DNA of 12,534 nt from the NCBI GenBank assembly GCA_000434055.1, contig HF999620.1, positions 1-12,534 of the forward strand, in the 5' to 3' direction. Origin of the DNA: Ruminococcus sp. CAG:488. GTDB lineage: Bacteria > Bacillota > Clostridia > Oscillospirales > Acutalibacteraceae. Positions 6,378 through 12,534 of the stretch are shown piece by piece. The notes beneath the pieces were generated by a model that searched no databases, had not been told where the DNA came from, and saw only the letters and a list, made by a program, of their open reading frames with translations. Both the position numbers and the translations under genes were made by a program. Positions within the stretch are counted from its first letter, which is position 1; each line of letters starts with the position of its first letter.

Positions 6378-7178
6378 TTAAAGCGTAATAAGGTTGATAC
6401 ACTTAACGGGACAAGCTTCGGTGCATTTGCCGCAGCCTGTGCACTTGTTGTAATCGACCTTGGCGCAGAAGTCCTTGACCTCAACTGCGCCGAATTCGCA
6501 CACCTTGACGCACTTCATACAGCCGATACAGCCGTTTGAACATTCCTTGCGTGTTATTGCGCCCTTGTCGTGATTTACGCAAAGGTTTGCCGCCTTTGCC
6601 TCATGCAGGGGCATCATCTTAATTATGTGATTCGGGCAGGTCTTAAGGCACTGCTTACAAGCCTTACACATAACAGGGTTGACTCTTGCAACGCCGTCAC
6701 AAATATGAATTGCGTCATACTGACAGGCATTCATGCAGTCGCCGAGACCGATACAGCCGTAGATACACTCCTTCGGACCGCCGAAAAGCTGCTTTGCCAT
6801 TTCGCATGAGCTTACGCCGTTGTATTCCATCTTGGTTTCGGCCTTGCCGCAGAAGCCCTGACACATGACGACCGCCGCCATGGGAGCAACCGAGCCCGCC
6901 GAAAGTCCGGTAACCTCTGCGATAGCCTTGGAAGCATCATTTCCTCCGGGGGCGCAGAGAGCAGTGTTTGTCGTAATTCCCTTTGAAAGAGCCGCCGCAT
7001 AGCCGTCACAACCGGAGAAGCCGCATGCGCCGCAGTTTGCACCGGGGAGACATTCACGGATAGCTTCCGCCTTCTTATCGACGGGAACAGCCATAACGAT
7101 GGAGGCAACTGCAAGTCCGAGACCCGCAATGAGTCCGATGACCGAAACGATCAGAATTGCTAAAACAATAGGATTCAT
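6378..7178 (-). CDS. rnfB: Rnf complex subunit B, multi-cluster ferredoxin
   Basis: A 266-residue peripheral subunit, thought to be the entry point for electrons from reduced ferredoxin. One N-terminal membrane helix (about 4-31) is followed by the Fe-S domain CLPGANCGACGFSGC (Cys43, 49, 52, 57, with Cys75). Then come ferredoxin-type sets at Cys138/142/148/152, Cys171/174/177/181, Cys217/220/223/227 and Cys246/249/252/256. That is room for about five [4Fe-4S] clusters, in line with long clostridial RnfB rather than the shorter proteobacterial form. The start follows GGAGG (7186-7190) and lies 12 bases after the rnfA stop. Last gene of the operon, just before its terminator. Confidence 0.95.
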   Translation of the reverse strand: MNPIVLAILIVSVIGLIAGLGLAVASIVMAVPVDKKAEAIRECLPGANCGACGFSGCDGYAAALSKGITTNTALCAPGGNDASKAIAEVTGLSAGSVAPMAAVVMCQGFCGKAETKMEYNGVSSCEMAKQLFGGPKECIYGCIGLGDCMNACQYDAIHICDGVARVNPVMCKACKQCLKTCPNHIIKMMPLHEAKAANLCVNHDKGAITRKECSNGCIGCMKCVKVCEFGAVEVKDFCAKVDYNKCTGCGKCTEACPVKCINLITL

Positions 7179-7190
7179 ATTCGCGCCTCC

Positions 7191-7790
7191 TTATGCAAAG
7201 ATCTTGTCAACAACGCCTGCGAAGCCCAAGAACGAAAGGGAAACAAGCGAAGCGGCAACAAGTGTGATGGGCAGACCTTTAAGAAATTTCGGAATGTCGC
7301 AGGATTCAAGTCTTGAACGAACACCTGCAAACATGATCATGGCAATCATAAATCCGACACCGCCGCCGATAGCACAGATGAGCGACTGCATAAAGTTGTA
7401 GCCGTTGTCAACGTTGAGTGTTACAACACCGAGAACCGCACAGTTCGTTGTGATAAGCGGAAGATAGATACCGAGCGCATTGTAAAGAGCCGGCATATAC
7501 TTCTTGAGAATAATCTCAACCATCTGAACGAGTGCGGCGATGACGAGAATGAAAACGATCGTCTGAAGATATTCGAGATTATTGGCGACAAGCAGATACT
7601 TGTTTATAGGATATGTAACCGCCGTCGAAAGAGCCATAACGAAGATAACGGCAAGTGACATGCCGACCGCCGTATTCAGCTTCTTTGAAACGCCGAGGAA
7701 CGGGCAGATGCCGAGAAATCGTGAAAGAACGAAGTTTTGAGTGAGAATCATTGTGAGCAATATGCTCAAAAGGCCTTTTGTCATTTCCAT
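7191..7790 (-). CDS. rnfA: Rnf complex membrane subunit A
   Basis: A 199-residue integral membrane protein with about six hydrophobic segments, homologous to NqrE. RnfA and RnfE form an inverted pair in the membrane and share a [2Fe-2S] cluster bound by two cysteines from each. The expected pair here is Cys29 in FLGICPFLGVSK and Cys117 in LPLITTNCAVLG, both in the family's conserved half-helix motifs. Length is typical. The start ATG overlaps the rnfE stop by one base (TAATG), so translation is probably coupled. No odd features are seen. Confidence 0.95.
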   Translation of the reverse strand: MEMTKGLLSILLTMILTQNFVLSRFLGICPFLGVSKKLNTAVGMSLAVIFVMALSTAVTYPINKYLLVANNLEYLQTIVFILVIAALVQMVEIILKKYMPALYNALGIYLPLITTNCAVLGVVTLNVDNGYNFMQSLICAIGGGVGFMIAMIMFAGVRSRLESCDIPKFLKGLPITLVAASLVSLSFLGFAGVVDKIFA

Positions 7791-8536
7791 TATGCTTCAG
7801 CCTCCTTCTTCTCTTCACAGCTCTCGTGAGTGTCTCTGATGGAGCAGGATTTAGCCATCGGGCAGTTTTCACAGCCATGGAGTACAGCCTTGGGTTTGCC
7901 CTTTGACTCGGCAATTTTATTTGCAAGAGCCATTACCATGCCGAATACAAAGAATCCGCCGGGAGCGAGAATAAATATAAGCATCGGGTTTTCGTTTAGG
8001 AAGGGGATTGAGAAACCGTTGAAGCTGCCCCCAATGAGGTCGCTGATTCCGTTGAGGAATGTGCCGGCACCGAGAATCTCACGGATGGTGCCCATGACAA
8101 AGAGTGCGCCTGTGAAGCCGATTCCCATTCCGAGGCCGTCAACCGCCGAAGCGAGCACACCGTTTTTGCTTGCGAATGCTTCCGCTCTGCCGAGAATGAT
8201 ACAGTTAACAACTATAAGAGGAAGATAAACGCCAAGCTGTTCATCGAGCACGGGAACAAATGCTTTGACGAGCATCTGAACTATCGTAACAAACGAAGCG
8301 ATGATAACGATGTATGCCGGAATACGAACCTTCTGCGGAATAACCTTTCTCAAAGCCGAAATAACAATGTTCGAACATATGAGAACGATTGAAGCCGAAA
8401 TGCCCATGCCGATCGCACTTGAAACAGAGGTCGTTGTGGCGAGGGTGGGGCAGGTGCCGAGTACAAGGCGAAGAACAGGGTTTTCAATGATAAAGCCCTT
8501 GGTAAGCTCCTTGCCTAAGGATTTCTTTTCAGCCAT
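7790..8536 (-). CDS. rnfE: Rnf complex membrane subunit E with cysteine-rich tail
   Basis: A 248-residue membrane protein homologous to NqrD, partner of RnfA in the ion-translocating core. The conserved cysteines are Cys29 in LGTCPTLA and Cys112 in LPLIVVNCIILG. About six membrane segments end near residue 207. Beyond them is a soluble tail of about 40 residues containing HGCENCPMAKSC and a further ESCEE (Cys222, 225, 231, 240), then a Lys/Glu/Ala-rich end. I do not expect this tail in a minimal RnfE of about 200 residues; it could bind a metal or a cluster. The gene follows GGAGG near 8545-8550 and overlaps the rnfG stop by one base (TGATG). Confidence 0.94.
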   Translation of the reverse strand: MAEKKSLGKELTKGFIIENPVLRLVLGTCPTLATTTSVSSAIGMGISASIVLICSNIVISALRKVIPQKVRIPAYIVIIASFVTIVQMLVKAFVPVLDEQLGVYLPLIVVNCIILGRAEAFASKNGVLASAVDGLGMGIGFTGALFVMGTIREILGAGTFLNGISDLIGGSFNGFSIPFLNENPMLIFILAPGGFFVFGMVMALANKIAESKGKPKAVLHGCENCPMAKSCSIRDTHESCEEKKEAEA

Positions 8537-9096
8537 CAGTTAGCACCTCCGTTTTCTGTAATGGTTTTGTAGTTTGCGAGAGCTTCGTTGACTGCCGTTG
8601 TCACGGCGTTGGATGTAATCGTTGCGCCCGTAAGAGCGAGGATCTCGTTGCTGTCGTGATCGGCGCTGTTCTTGGCAACCTTGATTCCGTCAACAAGACC
8701 CTTAAACTGATCCTTGAAGGAGTCTGTCTGTGCCTTCATGCCGAGACCCGCAGTGTCGCTGATTGAGAGAATTTGAATTCCCGTAACCTTGCCTTCATTG
8801 TCAACGCCTGTCATAACAATAAGGTCGCCGCCGTAGCTCTTTGACGTTGTTGTGAAAACCATGCCGACCGTCTGCTTACTGCCGTCAAGACCGACTGCGT
8901 AGCTTATGCCGTCAAAAGTCTTGTCCTCGAAGCTCTTTGCATCCGCAAGAACCTCCATACGGGACTGAGCCTCGGATTCTGCCGAGTTTTTTTCGATTAT
9001 CGGAGCGGTTACATTATTTGCCAGCGCAAGCAAGGTTGTTGCGACAAGGCAGATAATAAAGAGCGCAACCGTAGGAATTATGATTTGTTTTTTCAT
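8536..9096 (-). CDS. rnfG: Rnf complex flavoprotein subunit G
   Basis: A 186-residue subunit with one N-terminal membrane anchor (about 5-28) and an extracytoplasmic FMN-binding domain. The flavinylation motif LTGATIT is intact, with Thr161 the expected site for phosphoester-linked FMN, added by ApbE. Other conserved parts are the IQILSISDTAGLG segment (108-119) and the end, SNAVTTAVNEAL. It is homologous to NqrC. The ATG overlaps the rnfD stop (ATGA) and is preceded by AAGGAGG (9107-9113). The 3' end of apbE about 3.3 kb upstream on the same strand fits this modification. Confidence 0.95.
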   Translation of the reverse strand: MKKQIIIPTVALFIICLVATTLLALANNVTAPIIEKNSAESEAQSRMEVLADAKSFEDKTFDGISYAVGLDGSKQTVGMVFTTTSKSYGGDLIVMTGVDNEGKVTGIQILSISDTAGLGMKAQTDSFKDQFKGLVDGIKVAKNSADHDSNEILALTGATITSNAVTTAVNEALANYKTITENGGAN

Positions 9097-10088
9097 TTTG
9101 CCTCAGCCTCCTTCTTTTCTTTTTTCGGAGTGCCGAACGGCTTGGGAAGCGTAACGTTTTCAATCAGCGGAACAAGAATATTCATGATGATTATCGAATA
9201 GGAAACGCCCTCCGGAAGATTGCCGAAAATTCGGATTATTGAAGTAATAAGGCCGCAACCTATACCGAAGATTATCTTGCCCTTAAATGTAATCGGTGAG
9301 GTTGTGTAATCCGTTGCCATGAAGATTGCGCCGAGCATAAGTCCGCCGCCGAGAAGCTCATATGCAACAAAGCGGAAATCGCCCTTGCCCGCGATGAGCA
9401 TAATAACGGCAACCGTGCCGATATATGTAAGAGGGATTGTCGGCGAGATGACCTTACGGACAACAAGATAGATGCCGCCGAGGAGAAGCGCAACGGCGCA
9501 GGTTTCACCGAGACAGCCGGCTCGCCAGCCGATGAGCATTTCAACGAGTGAAACGTCGGGAGCCGCACCGCCCGAAGTTATCTCATGAATAGACGAGAGG
9601 GGAGAAGCGGAGGTGATGCCGTCAAGCTTTGACATAGTCCATGTGAGCGGCTGAGTCCATGTTGACATCGCAACAGGGAACGAGGTCAGAAGAACAATAC
9701 GTCCGGCAAGAGCGGGATTGACAAAGTTCTGACCGATGCCTCCGAAGAACTGCTTTGCAACAACTATCGCAACGAGCGAGCCGATAACTACCATCCAAAG
9801 CGGAATGGAAACCGGAAGGTTGAAAGCAAGCAAAAGTCCTGTGATAACTGCGCTGAGGTCACCGATAGACTGACTGCGCTTGAATACGATTCTGGTGATG
9901 TATTCAAATATTACGCAGGTCGCAACGCTGACACATTCAATGAGCAGCGCTCTCGGGCCGTAGAAGATAACCGAAGCGATAAGCGCCGGAATAAGTGCGA
10001 TAATAACGTCAAGCATCAGACTTCTTACAGTCCTCGGACTGCGGTCGTGAGGAGATGCGCTGACAACGAGCTTGTTTTTTAATGTCAT
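9093..10088 (-). CDS. rnfD: Rnf complex membrane flavoprotein subunit D
   Basis: A 331-residue polytopic membrane protein homologous to NqrB, with about nine or ten hydrophobic segments. Family motifs include GGIGQNFVNPALAGR (116-130) and the late FMATDYTTSP (256-265). In most relatives FMN is attached to a threonine in a loop of the type D-x-x-T/S-S/G-A-T; here that loop reads DGITSASPLSS (156-166), so the acceptor position is Ser162. The ATG at 10088 is chosen because it makes an ATGA overlap with rnfC and gives the usual N-terminus MTLKNKLVVSASPHDR; an in-frame start at 10184 would add 32 residues that are only rnfC sequence in another frame. The C-terminus is Lys/Glu-rich. Confidence 0.95.
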   Translation of the reverse strand: MTLKNKLVVSASPHDRSPRTVRSLMLDVIIALIPALIASVIFYGPRALLIECVSVATCVIFEYITRIVFKRSQSIGDLSAVITGLLLAFNLPVSIPLWMVVIGSLVAIVVAKQFFGGIGQNFVNPALAGRIVLLTSFPVAMSTWTQPLTWTMSKLDGITSASPLSSIHEITSGGAAPDVSLVEMLIGWRAGCLGETCAVALLLGGIYLVVRKVISPTIPLTYIGTVAVIMLIAGKGDFRFVAYELLGGGLMLGAIFMATDYTTSPITFKGKIIFGIGCGLITSIIRIFGNLPEGVSYSIIIMNILVPLIENVTLPKPFGTPKKEKKEAEAK

Positions 10089-11437
10089 TTCTTTGCACCT
10101 GCCTCTCTGATGATTGATTTTGCAAGTCTCATATGCTGGACGAGCGGCTTCTTTGCAGGGCATGAATATGCACAGCTTCCGCATTCCATGCAGACCATAA
10201 CGCCGTCCTTGGTCAGAGCGTCAACGTCCTTAGCCTTTGAGTCACGGACAATCTTGGTCGGGACAAGACTCATCGGACAGGCGGCTGCACAGCGGCCGCA
10301 GCGGATACAGTCCGTTTCTCTGAAAATCTTTGCGTCCTTAGCCGAGAAAGCAAGCAGAGCATTGTTGCTCTTGGAAATCGGGTAATTTACATCGGTGATT
10401 GCCATGCCCATCATCGGACCGCCTGCGATAATTTTAACGGGATCCTCTTTGAATCCGCCGCAGAACTCAACGACATCGGCAAAGCTTGTGCCGATAGGAA
10501 CACGAACATTCTTCGGTTCGGCGATAGCCATGCCGTCAACGGTCATTGAACGGCTGACAAGCGGCTTGCCTGTTTTGAGATAACGGGCGACGAACGCGAT
10601 TGAAGTGACGTTCATAACGATACAGCCGACGTCTGCCGGAAGCTTTCCGGGAGGTACCTGACGGCCGGTTGCCGACTGAACCATCATTTTTTCTGCGCCC
10701 TGAGGATAAACGGATTTGAGCTGCATGATTTTGATTGAGCTGTCCGATCCCGAGTCTTTATCAACGATCTGATGAAGAATCTCGAAAGCGTCGGGTTTGT
10801 TATCCTCGACCGCTATAACGACATTCGGAATGCTGAGAAGCTCTTTAACGGTCTTGATACCGGAACAGATATCCCATGAATTGTCAATACATTCACGGTA
10901 GTCAACCGTTATGTACGGCTCACATTCTGCGGCATTGATGATAAGAGTATCAATATTCTTATCTGCCGGAACATTGAGCTTAACATGAGTCGGGAAGCCT
11001 GCGCCGCCGAGACCGACAAGACCCGAATCCCTGATAGCCTTGCAAAGCTCCTCCTTTGTGTTTACCTCGGGAGCCTTGAGCCCTTCGTAAAGTCTCATCT
11101 CACCGTCCGATTCAATTGTAACACCCTGAACCATGGTTCCGTTCGGAAGCTTAACGTTTCCGATTGCAGTTACAGTACCCGAAATAGATGCGTGAATCGG
11201 TGCACTGACAAATTTATCGCTGTCTCCGATCACCTGACCGACCGCAACGGTATCGCCGACCTTGACAGTCGGAGTACACGGAGCGCCGATGTGCTGCTGC
11301 ATAGGCAAAACTACCTGCTTCGGGACGGGAATACGAACTACCTCACAGCCTGCCGTGTTCTTGTGGTGGTCAACCTTGACACCACCGCGAACCTTTTTGA
11401 CTGCCGAGATAACTCCGTCCACGTGAATTTTACCCAT
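10085..11437 (-). CDS. rnfC: Rnf complex subunit C, NADH dehydrogenase-like
   Basis: A 450-residue peripheral cytoplasmic subunit related to the NADH-binding part of complex I; it exchanges electrons with NAD(H). The glycine-rich GLVGLGGAGFPTHVK (139-153) and INAAECEPY (167-175) mark the FMN/NADH site. A biotinyl-lipoyl-like fold precedes it (about 56-110, GDTVAVGQVIG). Two [4Fe-4S] motifs close the protein: Cys377/380/383/387 and Cys416/419/422/426, each followed by Pro. AAAGGGG (11446-11452) lies eight bases before the ATG. It is first in the canonical C-D-G-E-A-B order and is separated from the transporter gene upstream by only 35 bases, so it is probably cotranscribed with it. Confidence 0.96.
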   Translation of the reverse strand: MGKIHVDGVISAVKKVRGGVKVDHHKNTAGCEVVRIPVPKQVVLPMQQHIGAPCTPTVKVGDTVAVGQVIGDSDKFVSAPIHASISGTVTAIGNVKLPNGTMVQGVTIESDGEMRLYEGLKAPEVNTKEELCKAIRDSGLVGLGGAGFPTHVKLNVPADKNIDTLIINAAECEPYITVDYRECIDNSWDICSGIKTVKELLSIPNVVIAVEDNKPDAFEILHQIVDKDSGSDSSIKIMQLKSVYPQGAEKMMVQSATGRQVPPGKLPADVGCIVMNVTSIAFVARYLKTGKPLVSRSMTVDGMAIAEPKNVRVPIGTSFADVVEFCGGFKEDPVKIIAGGPMMGMAITDVNYPISKSNNALLAFSAKDAKIFRETDCIRCGRCAAACPMSLVPTKIVRDSKAKDVDALTKDGVMVCMECGSCAYSCPAKKPLVQHMRLAKSIIREAGAKK

Positions 11438-11457
11438 TTGTTCAACCCCTTTGCTGT

Positions 11458-11472
11458 ATGGGAATTTCCCAT
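11458..11472. repeat. 15-nt perfect palindrome in the spacer before rnfC
   Basis: ATGGGAATTTCCCAT has two 7-nt arms around a central T and fills the start of the 35-base gap between the transporter stop and rnfC. It lacks a T tract, so it is not an obvious terminator. It could be an operator or a small mRNA hairpin, or chance. Confidence 0.45.
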
Positions 11473-11997
11473 TTAATTTTTAAATTTTGCGATTTTCTCC
11501 AACGGAGGCATAACCGCCTTGAGAATCGTTCCGGTAAGAAAGCCCGTCACGATCGCGAATATTAACAACAGCGGTCCGTAGCCTACGATGAGCGAAGCCG
11601 TACCGGAAATGATACATGCCGCCGCAAGCTGGCCGATATTGTGACAAACGGCACAGATGATTCCGATGCCGATATATCCTAATTTGTTCTTGCAAAATCC
11701 GAAAAGGAGGCACGCCGCCGCAGTGCTGAGAATTCCGCCCGAAAGGCTCATCAGCATCGCCGTCATTCCTCTTGTGACGTCTGCGAAAAGTCCCTTGATT
11801 ATCGTTATGAAAAATGCGTATCCCGACCCTGCACAGCTTGCCATGAACATCGTTACAATGTTGGAAAGACCGGGCTTCGCTCCGGGAGGAAATCCCGGAT
11901 AGGCGGGGATAAGCGTTTCAAGGTAGGAGAGTGCAAGCGCAAGCGCACACATCATGCCCGTCACGGCTATTTTTCTTGTCAGATTTTTGTTTTTCAT
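11473..11997 (-). CDS. Gx transporter family membrane protein
   Basis: A 174-residue integral membrane protein with about five or six hydrophobic segments. It resembles the family once annotated as heptaprenyl diphosphate synthase component I and now called the Gx transporter family; diagnostic pieces are the early ETLIP segment (27-31), the Gly/Pro-rich loop PGFPPGAKPGLSNI (34-47), FADVTRGM (71-78) and the helix near SGGILST (86-92). The general shape is like a small ECF-type substrate-binding subunit, but no substrate is established. It starts two bases past the stop of the NusG-II gene with no clear Shine-Dalgarno, suggesting translational coupling, and leads into rnfC. A polyprenyl synthase role is unlikely in this setting. 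The name is supported; the function is open. Confidence 0.8.
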   Translation of the reverse strand: MKNKNLTRKIAVTGMMCALALALSYLETLIPAYPGFPPGAKPGLSNIVTMFMASCAGSGYAFFITIIKGLFADVTRGMTAMLMSLSGGILSTAAACLLFGFCKNKLGYIGIGIICAVCHNIGQLAAACIISGTASLIVGYGPLLLIFAIVTGFLTGTILKAVMPPLEKIAKFKN

Positions 11998-11998
11998 A

Positions 11999-12370
11999 TC
12001 AATAAGTCATTATATCTGTTTTGTTTTTGTTCGATTTGACCGAGATAACGACCCTCGCCGGAAGACATGCTGCCGTTTCACCGCCGGAGGTCAGTTTTCC
12101 GCTTTTGACGCAAAGCTTGTCCTTACATTCGGCATGTGAAAAATATATTTCGCCCTTGCCGACGGTTATCTCAACTTTCGGGTCGCTGTTCGGAGAGAGT
12201 GTGTATTCTTTCTCAACAGCCAAAAGGTCGATCGTTTCTTCAAGCTTGCCTCCGACGTAAATATCTGCGGTCAATTTGTCCGAGTTCAAAAATCTCGGAA
12301 TGGATATCGCCGCCGCCGAAAGAAGCACAACAAGTATTATAATTAAATCCGTTCGTTTAAATAGCTTCAT
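11999..12370 (-). CDS. NusG domain II-containing membrane-anchored protein
   Basis: A 123-residue protein with an N-terminal hydrophobic segment (about 8-25) after a basic start (MKLFKR), so the rest is probably outside the membrane. The body matches the stand-alone NusG domain II family: VGGK near 39-42, then FSHAECKDKLCVKSGKL (77-93), where Cys82 and Cys87 sit in the S-x-C-x-D-K-x-C-V-x-x-G pattern, and AACLPARVVI (100-109), with Cys103-region cysteine and the LPxR turn. Despite the name it lacks the NGN domain of the transcription factor, so a role in transcription is not implied. The ATG overlaps the apbE stop (ATGA). The conserved cysteines and exported location next to apbE and rnf suggest a redox or maturation role, which is inference. 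Confidence 0.82.
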   Translation of the reverse strand: MKLFKRTDLIIILVVLLSAAAISIPRFLNSDKLTADIYVGGKLEETIDLLAVEKEYTLSPNSDPKVEITVGKGEIYFSHAECKDKLCVKSGKLTSGGETAACLPARVVISVKSNKNKTDIMTY

Positions 12371-12534
12371 TTGTCAAGAGTGTAGCTGTCGTCGGTTACC
12401 GTGAACTTGTCCGCAAGTCCGTCGGTGACCTTGACCGCATTGTTGTTGAATATAAAAACCGCCTCGGCATCGTATTCCTTGAGGATATCGACGCTTTTGC
12501 GATATCCTGCAATATAGCATACCGTCGAAAGAGC
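12367..12534 (-). CDS. apbE: FAD:protein FMN transferase, 3' end (partial)
   Basis: The window edge cuts this gene; the last 55 residues are present, starting ALSTVCYIAGYRKSVDIL and ending DDSYTLDK before a TGA at 12367-12369. ALST-x-C followed by a small-residue segment, then a sheet FIFNNNAVKVTDGL and a short tail, is the usual end of ApbE, an exported enzyme that transfers FMN from FAD to threonine in target proteins such as RnfG, RnfD, NqrB and NqrC. The stop overlaps the NusG-II start. The catalytic metal-binding and FAD-binding parts lie outside the window, so activity cannot be judged. The call rests on the C-terminal motif and on the rnf context. Confidence 0.78.
   Translation of the reverse strand, partial: ALSTVCYIAGYRKSVDILKEYDAEAVFIFNNNAVKVTDGLADKFTVTDDSYTLDK

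Noticed and set aside
10089..10184. In-frame upstream start adding 32 residues to RnfD
   Set aside because: The extra segment is rnfC coding sequence in another frame; the ATG at 10088 makes a clean ATGA overlap and matches the usual RnfD N-terminus.
11473..11997. Annotation as heptaprenyl diphosphate synthase component I
   Set aside because: The protein is a multi-helix membrane protein without prenyl-synthase aspartate motifs, and it sits in an apbE/rnf setting; Gx transporter family is the better description.

Overview
This window looks like chromosome from a low-to-moderate GC, anaerobic Firmicute of the class Clostridia, possibly Oscillospirales/Ruminococcaceae-like. That placement rests on gene content and organisation only: a PyrK/PyrD class 1B dihydroorotate dehydrogenase, a PyrR-type RNA attenuator, strong AGGAGG-type ribosome binding sites, and a clostridial-order Rnf operon (C-D-G-E-A-B) with apbE, NusG-domain-II and Gx-transporter genes. 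No RNA genes, insertion sequences or CRISPR arrays are visible.

Layout. Positions 1-72 are the 3' end of an unrecognised gene, followed by its terminator. From 158 to 5923 (+ strand) lies a pyrimidine biosynthesis operon: a consensus-like promoter, a PyrR-type leader with an attenuator, then pyrC-pyrK-pyrD-pyrF-pyrE-pyrB-pyrI. Most of the genes overlap by a few bases. Together they convert carbamoyl phosphate and aspartate to UMP: PyrBI, PyrC, PyrDK, PyrE, PyrF. Carbamoyl phosphate synthase (carAB/pyrAA-AB), pyrR and a uracil permease are not in the window.

Positions 5924-6377 are a gene-free gap between two convergent operons. It holds two nearly identical 69-nt copies of a palindromic repeat, two decayed copies, and the terminator of the operon on the other strand. 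The first repeat copy is followed by a T-rich tract and probably ends the pyr transcript.

From 12534 down to 6378 (- strand) lies an Rnf gene set: the 3' end of apbE (FAD:protein FMN transferase), a membrane-anchored NusG-domain-II protein, a Gx-type membrane transporter, then rnfC-rnfD-rnfG-rnfE-rnfA-rnfB. Rnf couples electron transfer between reduced ferredoxin and NAD+ to Na+ or H+ translocation. ApbE attaches FMN covalently to RnfG and RnfD, so its position next to them makes functional sense. The points most worth a second look are the fully readable pyr attenuator, a serine in place of the usual FMN-acceptor threonine in RnfD, a cysteine-rich tail on RnfE, the poorly understood NusG-II/Gx-transporter pair, and the palindromic repeat family between the operons.
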